64,000 bases of DNA, taken from contig NZ_JARVZZ010000001.1 of assembly GCF_029846115.1 (NCBI RefSeq), positions 2,604,001 through 2,668,000 on the forward strand, written 5' to 3'. Under the pieces are notes generated by a model. It worked only from the letters and a program-made list of their open reading frames with translations, did not search any database and was not told where the DNA came from. The DNA is from Serratia marcescens. Its GTDB lineage: Bacteria; Pseudomonadota; Gammaproteobacteria; Enterobacterales; Enterobacteriaceae. The translations under genes were made by a program, and so were the position numbers. This document shows, one piece after another, positions 27,642-36,271 of this stretch. Positions within the stretch are counted from its first letter, which is position 1. Every line of letters starts with the position of its first letter.

Positions 27642-28303
27642 ACACCATGATAAAAATCGCGCTATTTGATGAAAACCGCTACTTCAGCGCCGGTTGGCAG
27701 GAGGCCCTGGCGCTGCACTTCAGCACTTACGGCAAGCGCACGCTGTTACTGGATGCGCAGCAGGTTCACGAAGCCGATCTGGTGTTCTGTTATTTTCCTC
27801 CCGGCGTACAAAGTTGTTTCTGTCACTTTTTTGAGACGCAGGCCGCGGGGCGTAAAACGCTGTATTTCTCGTTGCGAACGCCGGAGGGGCGGCATAAGCG
27901 CACCGTCGGCACCCGCTGCGCGCTGGAGGCCGGCGTCATCTACCACGATACGCCGCTGGTATCGGCATTGTATCAGGTGAGCGCCGAGCTGGAGCGGCGC
28001 AGCAAATGGCCGAGCAGGCCGGGTTGTGGCAAGAACTGCGTATGCCAGCACCGAGGCCTGACGCTGCGCGAACAGGAGATCATGCGCTGCATGACGCGGG
28101 AGATGGGGGTAACGCAAATCGCACGGATGCTGGACATCAGCGTGAAAACCGTCAGCAATCACAAGATGAGCGTTATGCGCAAGATGGGATTCCGGCGTAA
28201 TGCCGAACTTTACGGCTGGCTGCGGCACAGCGCCCGCCCCGGCGCCGTGGGGGCTCGAGCCGGCATTCAGCCGGGCGTTGCGGCAGGGAAAGAGCGACAT
28301 TGA
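27638..28303 (+). CDS. LuxR-type HTH regulator at the end of the fimbrial operon
   Basis: The 221-residue protein has a C-terminal LuxR/FixJ helix-turn-helix (about 141-195: LTLREQEIMRCMTREMGVTQIA, then VSNHKMSVMRKMG). The N-terminus looks like a degenerate receiver domain (IALFDENRYFSAGWQEAL) without a clear phospho-acceptor Asp set. It is unusually cysteine-rich, with QSCFCHF near residue 60 and CGKNCVCQH just before the DNA-binding domain. Its ATG overlaps the stop of the FKBP-like gene. Many fimbrial operons end in a regulator (for example mrpJ in Proteus), so feedback on fimbriae or motility is likely. Confidence 0.8.
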   Translation: MNTMIKIALFDENRYFSAGWQEALALHFSTYGKRTLLLDAQQVHEADLVFCYFPPGVQSCFCHFFETQAAGRKTLYFSLRTPEGRHKRTVGTRCALEAGVIYHDTPLVSALYQVSAELERRSKWPSRPGCGKNCVCQHRGLTLREQEIMRCMTREMGVTQIARMLDISVKTVSNHKMSVMRKMGFRRNAELYGWLRHSARPGAVGARAGIQPGVAAGKERH

Positions 28304-28306
28304 AAC

Positions 28307-28339
28307 GGCGCCGGCCAGATCGGACCGGCCGGCGCCTTT
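28307..28339 (+). terminator. Terminator of the fimbrial operon
   Basis: GGCGCCGGCC (28307-28316) pairs with GGCCGGCGCC (28327-28336), then TTT. It lies four bases after the regulator stop and before the convergent sdaB. Confidence 0.75.
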
Positions 28340-28357
28340 AGTGATTCGCCGTGGTGG

Positions 28358-29725
28358 TCAGTTGCAGGCCACGACTTTGATCGCCAGCCCGCCCTGTGAG
28401 GTTTCGCGGTATTTGGCGTTCATGTCTTTGCCGGTTTCGTACATGGTTTCGATCACCTTATCCAGACAAACCCGCGGTTCGCTGGTGCGGCGCATCGCCA
28501 TGCGCGCGGCGTTGACCGCCTTGACGGCGGAAATGGCGTTGCGTTCGATACAGGGCACCTGAACCTGGCCGGCGAGCGGATCGCAGGTCAGCCCCAAATG
28601 GTGCTCCATGGCGATCTCCGCCGCGATGCACACCTGCGCCGGGCTGCCACCCAGCAGCTCGGTCAACCCGGCCGCCGCCATCGAACAGGCCACGCCGACC
28701 TCCCCCTGGCAACCTACTTCGGCACCGGAGATCGAGGCGTTCATCTTGTACAGCGCACCAATCACCCCGGACGCCAGGAAGTAGCGCGTGTAGGAATTGG
28801 CGTTCACCGGACGGATGAACTTGTCATAGTAAGCCAGCACCGCAGGGATGATGCCGCAGGCGCCGTTGGTCGGCGCGGTGACCACGCGGCCACCGGCGGC
28901 GTTCTCTTCGTTGACCGCCAGCGCGAACATGTTGATCCAATCGACCACGTTCATCGGGTCGATATTGTTCTTGTCGCCGGTCACCAGAATGCGACGCAGC
29001 GCGGCGGCGCGGCGCGGCACTTTCATCGGGCCGGGCAGCAGACCTTCGGTGTTGATGCCGCGATCGATACCGGCGCTCATCACCTGCCAGACGTCGGCGA
29101 AGTGCGCGTCGATATCCGCCTTGCTGCGCAGCGCCAGCTCGTTCTGCATCACCAGGCCGGACAACGACAGCCCGGTGTCTTTGCAATGCTGCTGCAGATC
29201 GTGCGCCGATTTGAACGGGTAGGGCACCGGCGTGGCGCCCTCGGCGGACTGGCCGAAGTGCTCTTCGTCGACGATGAAACCGCCACCGATCGAGTAATAG
29301 GTTTTGCTGTGCAGCAGGCGTTCACCGGCGAAGGCGCGGATGCGCATGCCGTTTTCGTGCAGCGGCAGGTTGTCGCTGTGGAAATTCATGCCGCCGTGCA
29401 GCGGGAAATCCACCTCGTGATGGCCGTTGGCCAGCGGCAGGCGGCCGCGCTGTTCGACGTCGCGGATAAAGCCCGGAATGCTGTCGATGTCCACGTCGTG
29501 CGGCAGGTTGCCGGCCAGGCCCATGATAATGGCGATATCGGTGTGGTGGCCTTTACCGGTCAACGACAGCGAACCGTACACGTCAACCACCACGCGGGTG
29601 GTGTCCTGCAGCTGCTGGTGGGCGATCAGATCGTCGACGAACTGTTTGCCGGCTTTCATCGGGCCAACGGTGTGGGAACTGGATGGGCCGATGCCAATCT
29701 TGAAAATATCGAAAACGCTGACCAT
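28358..29725 (-). CDS. sdaB: L-serine dehydratase SdaB
   Basis: The 455-residue enzyme has the length of E. coli SdaB. The N-terminus [19 protein letters not shown] and the GPMKAG segment form the beta domain; the C-terminal alpha domain has the 4Fe-4S cysteines ([10 protein letters not shown] near 340 region, [16 protein letters not shown] and LTCDPLAG). It deaminates L-serine to pyruvate and ammonia. It is directly downstream of sdaC in the same direction, giving uptake plus degradation of serine in one operon. Confidence 0.95.
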   Translation of the reverse strand: MVSVFDIFKIGIGPSSSHTVGPMKAGKQFVDDLIAHQQLQDTTRVVVDVYGSLSLTGKGHHTDIAIIMGLAGNLPHDVDIDSIPGFIRDVEQRGRLPLANGHHEVDFPLHGGMNFHSDNLPLHENGMRIRAFAGERLLHSKTYYSIGGGFIVDEEHFGQSAEGATPVPYPFKSAHDLQQHCKDTGLSLSGLVMQNELALRSKADIDAHFADVWQVMSAGIDRGINTEGLLPGPMKVPRRAAALRRILVTGDKNNIDPMNVVDWINMFALAVNEENAAGGRVVTAPTNGACGIIPAVLAYYDKFIRPVNANSYTRYFLASGVIGALYKMNASISGAEVGCQGEVGVACSMAAAGLTELLGGSPAQVCIAAEIAMEHHLGLTCDPLAGQVQVPCIERNAISAVKAVNAARMAMRRTSEPRVCLDKVIETMYETGKDMNAKYRETSQGGLAIKVVACN

Positions 29726-29817
29726 GGTCTCGCCTCCTTCTTCAGGTTTCAGGCGGTGAATACGGGAAATGGGGGAGTGCGGGAGGGCCGGCGCGCAGCG
29801 GCGCCGGCCGGACGTGA

Positions 29818-31116
29818 TTAGCCGAGCAGGCTGAACACGATAGCAGAGATGGCAATCAGACCCATCACAACCACGAACACGTTGCTGATGTGGCCGCTGT
29901 ACTTGCGCATGGCAGGCACTTTACGGATGGCATACATCGGCATCAGGAACAGCAGCATGGCGATGATTGGGCCACCCAGGGTTTCGATCATGCCCAGGAT
30001 GCTTGGGTTCAGGGTAGCGACGATCCAGGTAGTCACCAGCATGAAGATAGCGGTCATGCGGTTCAGCTTGGCGGTGCTGACGGTTTTGCCGCGGCTCTTC
30101 ATCGACTTGGCAACCAGACCGTTGAAGCCTTCACGGGCGCCCAGGTAGTGGCCCAGGAACGATTTGGTGATGGCGACGAAGGCGATAACCGGCGCGATGT
30201 ACGCGATCATCGGGTTGTTAAAGTGGTTAGCCAGGTAAGACAGAATCGAGATGTTCTGCGCCTTGGCTTCCGCCAGGTTTTCCGGCGTCAGGCTCAGCAC
30301 GCAGCTGAACACGAAGAACATCACGGTCAGCACCATCATGATGTGTGCATAAGCCAGAATGCGGGAGCATTTCTTCTCGGCGTCTACGCCGTACTCTTCG
30401 CGCTTGGCGACGGCGAAGGCGGAGATGATCGGTGAGTGGTTGAAGGAGAACACCATTACCGGGATCGCCAGCCACAGGGTCATGATCAGGCCGTGGCCCA
30501 TGCCGGTACCGCTGCCGGACAGCGACACGTTTTCGAAGATGGCGCCGGTCCAGTTAGGGATCAGATACACCGCCAGCAGCATCAGCACCGCGACGAACGG
30601 GAAGACCAGGATGCTCATGGTTTTCACGATGGCCTGCTCACCGAAGCGCACGATGGTCATCAGGCCGACGATCAGGATCAGCGACAGGATGGCGCGCGGC
30701 GGCGACGTCATGCCCAACTGGTGGGTGATGAAGCTGTCGACGGTGTTGGTGATCGCTACGCTGTAAACCAGCAGAATCGGGTAGATGGCGAAGAAGTACA
30801 GCAGGGTAATCAGTTTACCGGCGGTGATGCCGAAGTGCTCTTCTACCACGGCGGTGATGTCTTCACCGGGATTTTTGCCGGACAGAACGAAACGGCACAG
30901 GCCGCGGTGGGCAAAGAAGGTCATCGGGAAAGCGATGATGGCCATGATGATCAGAGGAATCAAACCGCCGATGCCGGCGTTGATTGGCAAGAACAGGACG
31001 CCAGCGCCGATGGCGGTGCCGTACAGGCCCAACATCCACATGGTATCCGTTTTACGCCAGGTACTGCTGGAGCCCGAGGCCGCAGAGGCAATTGTGCCGG
31101 TCTGTGTAGTGTCCAT
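29818..31116 (-). CDS. sdaC: Serine transporter SdaC
   Basis: The 432-residue protein has 11-12 hydrophobic helices and matches the serine/threonine (STP/HAAAP) family, with [23 protein letters not shown] near the N-terminus and [16 protein letters not shown] near 235. E. coli SdaC has 429 residues. I start at the ATG at 31116 after CGGAGA; an upstream in-frame extension lacks a ribosome site. It imports L-serine with protons. The gene is followed by sdaB after 92 bases and preceded by an unusually long leader region containing a CRP site. Confidence 0.94.
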   Translation of the reverse strand: MDTTQTGTIASAASGSSSTWRKTDTMWMLGLYGTAIGAGVLFLPINAGIGGLIPLIIMAIIAFPMTFFAHRGLCRFVLSGKNPGEDITAVVEEHFGITAGKLITLLYFFAIYPILLVYSVAITNTVDSFITHQLGMTSPPRAILSLILIVGLMTIVRFGEQAIVKTMSILVFPFVAVLMLLAVYLIPNWTGAIFENVSLSGSGTGMGHGLIMTLWLAIPVMVFSFNHSPIISAFAVAKREEYGVDAEKKCSRILAYAHIMMVLTVMFFVFSCVLSLTPENLAEAKAQNISILSYLANHFNNPMIAYIAPVIAFVAITKSFLGHYLGAREGFNGLVAKSMKSRGKTVSTAKLNRMTAIFMLVTTWIVATLNPSILGMIETLGGPIIAMLLFLMPMYAIRKVPAMRKYSGHISNVFVVVMGLIAISAIVFSLLG

Positions 31117-31340
31117 AAATATCTCCGAAGTGAACACGAATTTAAAATTAAAAGGCAAAACTTAAGGTTAAACCGTCAAACGTTCTATTCAGGCAACGCT
31201 TGCGGTAAGAATCAGGTGTTGCTTGCGGGGATGTTTTGGCGTCCCCCTGGTTGTTTATTGTGTTCATTACCAAGGCACAGCGCCGGGTAATTCACTAAAG
31301 ACTTTTCACCGTCACGGGCGATAAAAGTCGTTACCGCTGC

Positions 31341-31367
31341 CGACAGGTCTTTGCCTGTCGATTTTTG
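31341..31367 (+). terminator. Orphan intrinsic terminator-like hairpin
   Basis: CGACAGG (31341-31347) pairs with CCTGTCG (31354-31360) and is followed by ATTTTTG. No annotated plus-strand gene ends here, so it could mark the 3' end of a small RNA. Confidence 0.5.
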
Positions 31368-31639
31368 TTGGCGGCAAGATAACGATTTACAGTAGAAACA
31401 ACCGTGATCCTGCTCTCAAATGCGCAATATGTGCAGTTATCCGCTTTTTTATCGATTTTTCGCGCATTTGTTGCACATTTGTGTAAGATTTTGTGCTGAG
31501 AACGCTCTCATAAAAATTTCTGCGATTATGCGGTTTGTACAATAATTAGCCGGATAAAGCGCTGTGCTCAGCAGCAAGCCGAGCAATATATTTTATGCGT
31601 GGTTTTGGATCTAGCGAAAAACCCGGATTAAGCAGTTTT

Positions 31640-31655
31640 AGTGACGTAGATCACA
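31640..31655. promoter_or_regulatory. CRP-binding site candidate upstream of sdaC
   Basis: AGTGA-CGTAGA-TCACA matches the CRP consensus TGTGA-N6-TCACA in nine of ten positions. In E. coli, sdaCB is CRP-activated. The site is 524 bases from the sdaC start, so either the leader is long or it serves an unseen transcript. Confidence 0.6.
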
Positions 31656-32095
31656 TTGTATTTTTAAGTAAAATTCCATTCATTTATTTGTTTTTAAATG
31701 TTTTTTATTAAAAATCACCGCTAATAACGAAGGGGAATTACTTACGTGGTTAGCGGATAAAAATGCGTAACCATTCATCATATAAATAACAGATAGCTAA
31801 CAGGTATTGGCGAGATTTGCTGCAATCGCGTAAACCGCCGTTTATTTAAACATCCCGGCCTTTGGCGAGATTTATCATATAAAAGCCATAAATAGTCGTT
31901 AATTCGCGCAGCCGACAGCGTGTTTAGCCTGTGAGAAAATAATCACTCAGGTGACCTGTTGCATTTTATTAACCTGATGTTGCGTGCGGATAAGCGAAAA
32001 ACGCGAATCGATTGCGCATTATTTGTTCATCTCCGGGCGGGGAAATAAGGGGATTGCAGCGGTGCGCCGCCGGTTTCGACGGCGCAGAAGGCGGA

Positions 32096-32860
32096 TTAAT
32101 AGCGGGTAGCGATGGCGTTATCGTTGAAGAACGCCATGAAGTCGGCGTCCGGTTGGCGGTCGCTGATCACCCGATCGAACTGCGTCAGGGGGCCGATGCA
32201 GGCCGGTTTGGTTTTGCCGAACTTGCTGTGATCCGCCACCAGGATCTTTTGCTGCGCCATCGCCATGGCGCGATGCTTCATCTCCAGCTCGTCGAAGTTG
32301 AAGCAGGTGGCGCCGTGCTGCAGGCTGAGGCCGGCGGCGGAGATAAAGGCGATGTTCGGGCAGATGTGATCGAGCTCGTTGCGGCCACCGACGCTGGAAA
32401 AGATGTAGTTGTTCGGCTTGAACTCACCGCCGCACAGGACCACTTTGCAGTTCGGTTTGTCCTGCAGCGCCAGGAAGGTGTTCAGCGAATGACAGACGGC
32501 GGTGAAGGCCAGCTCGTCGGCAATGGCGTCAATGATCGCCGGGGTAGTGGTGCCGCAGTCGAAAAACACCGTGTCGTTTTCGTTGATCAACGGCGCCGCC
32601 AGCAGGCCGATGCGCCGTTTCTCCGCCACCTGCTTGGCTTTTTGATCGGAAACAAAGTAGTTGGTCACGCCGTTGCTGCGCGGATCGGTCACCACGTAAC
32701 CGCCGAGCAGCACCACCGTCGCCGGTTCGGCGCTCAGATCGCGGCGAATGGTCATCTCCGAGACCCCCAGCAGCGCGGCGGCTTCTTTCAGGTGGATCTT
32801 GTCAGCGCGTTTTAACGCCTGAACTAGCCGGTTGATACGTTCTTCGCGCCGCGTTTCCAT
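32096..32860 (-). CDS. deoR: Deoxyribonucleoside repressor DeoR
   Basis: The 254-residue protein is a clear DeoR: the N-terminal helix-turn-helix METRREERINRLVQALKR and AAALLGVSEMTIRRDL, then VVLLGGYVV, FFDCGTTTPAI (sugar-phosphate pocket) and VADHSKFGK. These match E. coli DeoR closely. It represses deoxynucleoside catabolism and is relieved by deoxyribose 5-phosphate. The ATG at 32860 gives the family N-terminus; an open extension to 32971 only reads through an inverted repeat. It lies downstream of deoC in the same direction, unlike E. coli where deoC is elsewhere with deoABD. Confidence 0.95.
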   Translation of the reverse strand: METRREERINRLVQALKRADKIHLKEAAALLGVSEMTIRRDLSAEPATVVLLGGYVVTDPRSNGVTNYFVSDQKAKQVAEKRRIGLLAAPLINENDTVFFDCGTTTPAIIDAIADELAFTAVCHSLNTFLALQDKPNCKVVLCGGEFKPNNYIFSSVGGRNELDHICPNIAFISAAGLSLQHGATCFNFDELEMKHRAMAMAQQKILVADHSKFGKTKPACIGPLTQFDRVISDRQPDADFMAFFNDNAIATRY

Positions 32861-32916
32861 AGGTCCGTCTTCCCACAGGTGATAGAGGTAAAGGGCGTGC
32901 CGGCATTTCCGGCTAA

Positions 32917-32979
32917 ACACAACGATGCGGGGCAATATCGGGCCGCCTTGGCCGCCCGTATTGTCCCGCATCGTTGTGT
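32917..32979. repeat. Long near-perfect inverted repeat between deoC and deoR
   Basis: The left arm starts ACACAACGATGCGGG at 32917 and the right arm ends CCCGCATCGTTGTGT at 32979, with further pairing inward (CAATA with TATTG, CGGGC with GCCCG). In RNA this gives a stem of about 28 pairs with one or two bulges. No T run follows on the minus strand, so mRNA processing, 3'-end protection of deoC mRNA or a mobile repeat are likelier than a simple terminator. Confidence 0.75.
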
Positions 32980-33010
32980 ATTGGCTATGCCCGTCAGGGC
33001 ATGCCGACGA

Positions 33011-33691
33011 TCAGTAGCTGCCCGCCGCCGGCTGGGCGCCGGAAACGATGGCGACGCCGGAGCTGGTGCCGATACGCGTGGCGCCGGCTTTGATCATCTT
33101 CTCGGCGGTGGCGCGATCGCGCACGGCGCCGGAAGCTTTCACGCCCATTTCGCTGCCCACGGTCTCGCGCATCAGTTTGACGTGCTCTTCCCGAGCGCCG
33201 CCGGTGCTGAAGCCGGTGGAAGTTTTCACGAAGGCCACATCGAGTTCGCGACACATTTCACAAACCTGGACGATCTGCGCATCGCTGAGCAGGCAGGTTT
33301 CCAATATTACCTTCAACGGGATCGCCGCGCAAACCTCGCGCACGGCGGCGATGTCGGCTTTCACTTCGTCCAGCAGGCCGCTTTTCAACCAGCCGACGTT
33401 GATCACCATATCGATCTCTTGCGCGCCGGCGGCGATCGCCGCTTTGGCTTCAAAGGCTTTGGCGACGGTAAGACCGGCACCCAGCGGGAAACCGATCACC
33501 GAGCAGACTTTCACGGTGCTTTCCTGCAGCAGTTGGGCCGCCAGCGGCACGTAGCCGGAGTTGACGCATACGGCATAGAAGTTGTGCTGCTGCGCTTCTT
33601 CACACAGTTTGGCGATCTGCATTTCGGTGGCGTCCATCGCCAGCAGGGTGTGGTCAACGTAGCTGGCGTAATCGATGTTTTCGATGGTCAT
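33011..33691 (-). CDS. deoC: Deoxyribose-phosphate aldolase DeoC
   Basis: The 226-residue TIM-barrel enzyme splits deoxyribose 5-phosphate into acetaldehyde and glyceraldehyde 3-phosphate. Catalytic residues are visible: Schiff-base Lys156 in VKTSTGF, Asp94 in QEIDMVIN and Lys185 in VKASGAV. At 226 residues it is the shorter DeoC type found in Gram-positives and many proteobacteria, not the 259-residue E. coli form. The ATG at 33691 follows AAGGAACCG. It precedes deoR in one minus-strand unit and is divergent from a mutarotase-like gene. The 213-base divergent promoter contains DeoR- and CRP-like sites. Confidence 0.93.
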   Translation of the reverse strand: MTIENIDYASYVDHTLLAMDATEMQIAKLCEEAQQHNFYAVCVNSGYVPLAAQLLQESTVKVCSVIGFPLGAGLTVAKAFEAKAAIAAGAQEIDMVINVGWLKSGLLDEVKADIAAVREVCAAIPLKVILETCLLSDAQIVQVCEMCRELDVAFVKTSTGFSTGGAREEHVKLMRETVGSEMGVKASGAVRDRATAEKMIKAGATRIGTSSGVAIVSGAQPAAGSY

Positions 33692-33734
33692 CGCGGTTCC
33701 TTAGTGAGGTTAAGACAGTAAACGGGGTGAGTAA

Positions 33735-33750
33735 TGTGAAAATAATAACA
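33735..33750. promoter_or_regulatory. CRP-site (or second DeoR-operator) candidate before deoC
   Basis: TGTGA-AAATAA-TAACA fits CRP consensus in nine of ten positions. The right half TAACA also resembles the nearby DeoR-type palindrome. It lies 44 bases upstream of the deoC start. Confidence 0.5.
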
Positions 33751-33842
33751 TTTCGATACCGATAAACCTAGTGGTGTTTAAAAAATGTCGATCAGATCGT
33801 CGATATGATGCCGTTATGCATATACATTAAGGATGGTTGTTT

Positions 33843-33858
33843 TGTTATTTAAATAACA
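33843..33858. promoter_or_regulatory. DeoR operator candidate
   Basis: TGTTATTTAAATAACA is a perfect 16-base palindrome with the same outer halves as the E. coli DeoR operator TGTTAGAATTCTAACA (TGTTA and TAACA). It lies in the promoter region shared by deoC and the mutarotase-like gene, 47 bases before the latter's start. Confidence 0.7.
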
Positions 33859-33904
33859 TTTTAGGGCTCGCGGCCTGCGCGAGCGAAACGTCGAGGGAAA
33901 AAAG

Positions 33905-34741
33905 ATGAAGATCAACATCGATCTGGCTCCTGAAGCTTTCGGGACGCAGCGGCAGGAACTGTTCCGCAACGCGGATTTCGCGGTGAGTGCGCATCGCTGC
34001 GCAAAACGCGGGCCGATGCTGACGCTGGCGAACAGCCGTGGCGCGCTGACGGTTTTACCGTACCAGGGCCTCGCGATCTGGGATGCCGAGTTTGACGGTT
34101 ACTCACTGAAGTCGGGCCGCCGCAGCGTGCGGGGCGCAGGAAAAAAGCGCGCTGACGATGCCGCGTTCTATCCCGCCTGGTCGGGTCAGGACCCGGCGCC
34201 GCCACAGATGCAGCGCGTGTGGCTGCAGCTGGTAGGCGATGAGTTGGCGTTGCACGGTGAGGGCGAGCGGTTGGGTGGCCATTGGCGCATCGGCCCGGCG
34301 CTGCGTCTGGCGGCGCAGAGCGCGCAGTTCGCCATAGAGATGAAGGTCACCAACCTGGACGAGCGGCCGCAGCCGCTGCGCTATGTTTGCTGTCTCAACT
34401 ACGATTGCATTCCCGACGCGGTATTCCGCCAGAATCTGCCGACACCGGCTTTGATAGGGGATGCGATCGGGCAGGAGCTGCTGTGCTCTGACGATCTGAC
34501 GCGTTACGTGGATCAGGCCGAGTTTTTTATGCTGGCGCCGCAAGGCCGGCGCTATGTGACGCGCTTCGCCACCGGGCAATTCAACTATGGTCTCCGGCGC
34601 ATCGCCGTTCAGGGCAACCGGCGGCTGCTGGCTTTTATCCAGCCGGCGAACTGTCGGCCGAACGCGCCGGAAGGGGAGGCGGGAGTGATGCTGGGAGCGG
34701 GAAAAACGCGGGCGTTTTGTGTGACCACCGGCGTGGTGTGA
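33905..34741 (+). CDS. Aldose 1-epimerase-like protein (DUF4432 / DeoX-like)
   Basis: The 278-residue protein looks like a galactose-mutarotase-fold sugar epimerase of the DUF4432 type: an all-beta sequence with YQGLAIWDAEFDGYSL near residue 60, the NLDERPQPLRYVCCLNYD segment near 145-165 and AFIQPANCRPNA near the end. The ATG at 33905 follows GAGGGAA. It is divergent from deoC and lies beside the DeoR-type operator. In Salmonella, DeoX of the deoQKPX deoxyribose operon is a protein of this class. A role in interconverting deoxyribose anomers fits; no kinase or permease for deoxyribose is present here. Confidence 0.65.
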   Translation: MKINIDLAPEAFGTQRQELFRNADFAVSAHRCAKRGPMLTLANSRGALTVLPYQGLAIWDAEFDGYSLKSGRRSVRGAGKKRADDAAFYPAWSGQDPAPPQMQRVWLQLVGDELALHGEGERLGGHWRIGPALRLAAQSAQFAIEMKVTNLDERPQPLRYVCCLNYDCIPDAVFRQNLPTPALIGDAIGQELLCSDDLTRYVDQAEFFMLAPQGRRYVTRFATGQFNYGLRRIAVQGNRRLLAFIQPANCRPNAPEGEAGVMLGAGKTRAFCVTTGVV

Positions 34742-34778
34742 AATCACGGGGCGGTAACGCCCCGGTCATGTTGTGCGG

Positions 34779-35384
34779 TTACTCTTTCACCCAGCCGCGA
34801 CGGATGGCGAAGGCGAACAGGAAGCGATACAGGCGCGACAGCTTGTCAGCGAGGATATCGCCGAACAGATTCCACACCAGCTGAGCGAACAGGCAGCCGA
34901 CCAGGCCGAGCAGGAAACCGCCGACCATATCCAGCGGCCAGTGCACGCCGAGGTAAACGCGTGACCAGGCGATGCCGACGGCGACAATCATCAGCAGCGC
35001 ACCGGACCAGACTCGGTGCCAGAACAGGAACGCCAGCGCAAAGGTAAAGATGGCGGTGCCGTGATCGCTGGGGAACGAACTGTCCGGCGCGTGCGCCAGG
35101 AAGGTATAACCCACGCCGGCGACGAACGGGCGCTCATGCGGCAGCAGCGCGCCGATAGTGGAGGCGGCAAGCATGGCGAACAGCAGCGCGATCGTGGTTT
35201 TCGCCACCACTTCGCGCTGTGAAACCAGCTGGCTTCGCGGCCCCCACAGCCACAGGCCGACGATCAGCAGCGGCACGATAATGATAAGATCGCGTGCCAA
35301 AAAGGTGGCGAAATCGATCATCCACTCGGGAGATGCCGGGGTCGCATTGATCCAGGCGAAAAGAACATGGTTTAACTGCTCCAT
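34779..35384 (-). CDS. ybjG: Undecaprenyl-diphosphatase YbjG (PAP2 family)
   Basis: The 201-residue membrane protein has about five helices and the PAP2 phosphatase motifs: LPHERP (81-86), PSDHGT at 105-110 and SRVYLGVHWPLD at 141-152, with His148 as nucleophile. It removes a phosphate from undecaprenyl diphosphate on the periplasmic side, recycling the lipid carrier. Position next to deoR matches E. coli ybjG. It begins at the ATG at 35384 after GAGGTAACG, five bases after the stop of the next PAP2 gene, so the two are co-transcribed. Confidence 0.9.
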   Translation of the reverse strand: MEQLNHVLFAWINATPASPEWMIDFATFLARDLIIIVPLLIVGLWLWGPRSQLVSQREVVAKTTIALLFAMLAASTIGALLPHERPFVAGVGYTFLAHAPDSSFPSDHGTAIFTFALAFLFWHRVWSGALLMIVAVGIAWSRVYLGVHWPLDMVGGFLLGLVGCLFAQLVWNLFGDILADKLSRLYRFLFAFAIRRGWVKE

Positions 35385-35389
35385 AACCG

Positions 35390-36124
35390 TTACCTCATCT
35401 TGCGGCACCAATAGCCGCTAACCATCCAATAAATAGCCAACTGGCTTAACCAAACCCACCAACCCGCCCACAGGTTATGGGTAAGAAAATGTGCGCCGCG
35501 CATGATCTGACCAAAGCCCATCAACATGCCGAGCACAATACCGCCGCACCAGCACCACCAGGCCAGGCGCGGGCGCTGCGGATAAAACAGGAAAAACAAC
35601 GCCATGATCGCGAAACCGCTCGAGGCGTGCCCGCCGGGAAAACAGCGACCGGGGCCCGGCAGTGCCGGCACCGCGCCGAACAGCGGGAAGGACATCGCCT
35701 TGCCGCCGTACTCGATCAGATCCCACGGACAGGAGTGCGCGCTGGTGGCTTTGAGAATGCCCACCACCAGCGGGCCGATGCCGAGAAGCAACATGCTGAC
35801 AATCAGGCGCGCGCTGCGGCGATAGATGCCCCAAAACAGCGCCAGCACCGCCCCGACGATCACTATTTGCTTCAGCAGGCGGTGGTTGATCAGGTCTAGC
35901 CAATAATTGTTTTGCCACGGGAAATGCCCGCTGGCGGCATCGTACCAATAATTACTGATCGCCCAGTCCAGCTGTTCGTTGCGGGAGAGCCACAGGAACA
36001 CCAAACCGCTGATCAGCAGGCCAAAAACTTGCCAACGGTAAAAGGATGTCGGCAGGGAGTAAAGGGCGGTTGTCTTAATTTGCGGTGCCGTTGAGGATTG
36101 ATTTAATGATGATTCTGGATTCAC
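35390..36124 (-). CDS. PAP2-family membrane phosphatase, divergent motifs
   Basis: The 244-residue protein has about six helices. PAP2 motifs are present in variant form: K-x6-CP (LKATSAHSCPWDL) instead of K-x6-RP, PGGHASSG instead of PSGH, and RGAHFLTHNLWAG instead of SR-x5-H-x3-D. Many membrane-associated PAP2 relatives in proteobacteria share the CPWDL, GGHAS and RGAHF forms, usually with Asp where this one has Asn. Likely substrates are lipid phosphates such as lipid A, phosphatidylglycerol phosphate or undecaprenyl diphosphate. It starts with GTG at 36124 and is upstream in a two-gene unit with ybjG. A PmrA-like box lies about 50 bases upstream. Confidence 0.78.
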   Translation of the reverse strand: MNPESSLNQSSTAPQIKTTALYSLPTSFYRWQVFGLLISGLVFLWLSRNEQLDWAISNYWYDAASGHFPWQNNYWLDLINHRLLKQIVIVGAVLALFWGIYRRSARLIVSMLLLGIGPLVVGILKATSAHSCPWDLIEYGGKAMSFPLFGAVPALPGPGRCFPGGHASSGFAIMALFFLFYPQRPRLAWWCWCGGIVLGMLMGFGQIMRGAHFLTHNLWAGWWVWLSQLAIYWMVSGYWCRKMR

Positions 36125-36172
36125 GCGCAGGCTCGGTGACAGGATTGAATAGCGCCACTGTAATAATTCTGT

Positions 36173-36206
36173 CTTAAGAAAACCTTAGTCCGCCGGTAAG
36201 AAAACC
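36173..36206. promoter_or_regulatory. PmrA-box-like and duplicated element before the PAP2 pair
   Basis: CTTAAG-AAAAC-CTTAG (36173-36188) resembles the PmrA box (two CTTAA halves five bases apart). TAAGAAAACC occurs at 36175-36184 and again at 36197-36206, 22 bases apart or about two helical turns. Both lie between the PAP2 operon and the divergent nucleosidase gene. Regulation by PmrA or PhoP is a guess from resemblance. Confidence 0.4.
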
Positions 36207-36271
36207 CTATCCGAGGCCACCGCCTTCGGCTAAGGTAATCGTTTGCTTTTTTTCGGGATGAGAGGGTGGTG

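Larger units (their letters stand above)
31117..32095. other. 979-base gene-free region upstream of sdaC
   Basis: The region between the sdaC start and the deoR 3' end is AT-rich and has no convincing gene on either strand. It contains a plus-strand terminator-like hairpin (31341-31367), a near-consensus CRP site (31640-31655), a direct repeat TTGGCGAGATTT at 31807-31818 and 31862-31873, and a palindrome CAGGTGACCTG at about 31949-31959. The size is far more than a promoter needs, so a small RNA or a long sdaC leader is possible. Confidence 0.55.

Noticed and set aside
32063..32086. TGCGCCG/CGGCGCA stem after the deoR stop
   Set aside because: It is GC-rich and close to the deoR end, but no T run follows on the minus strand, so I do not call it a terminator.
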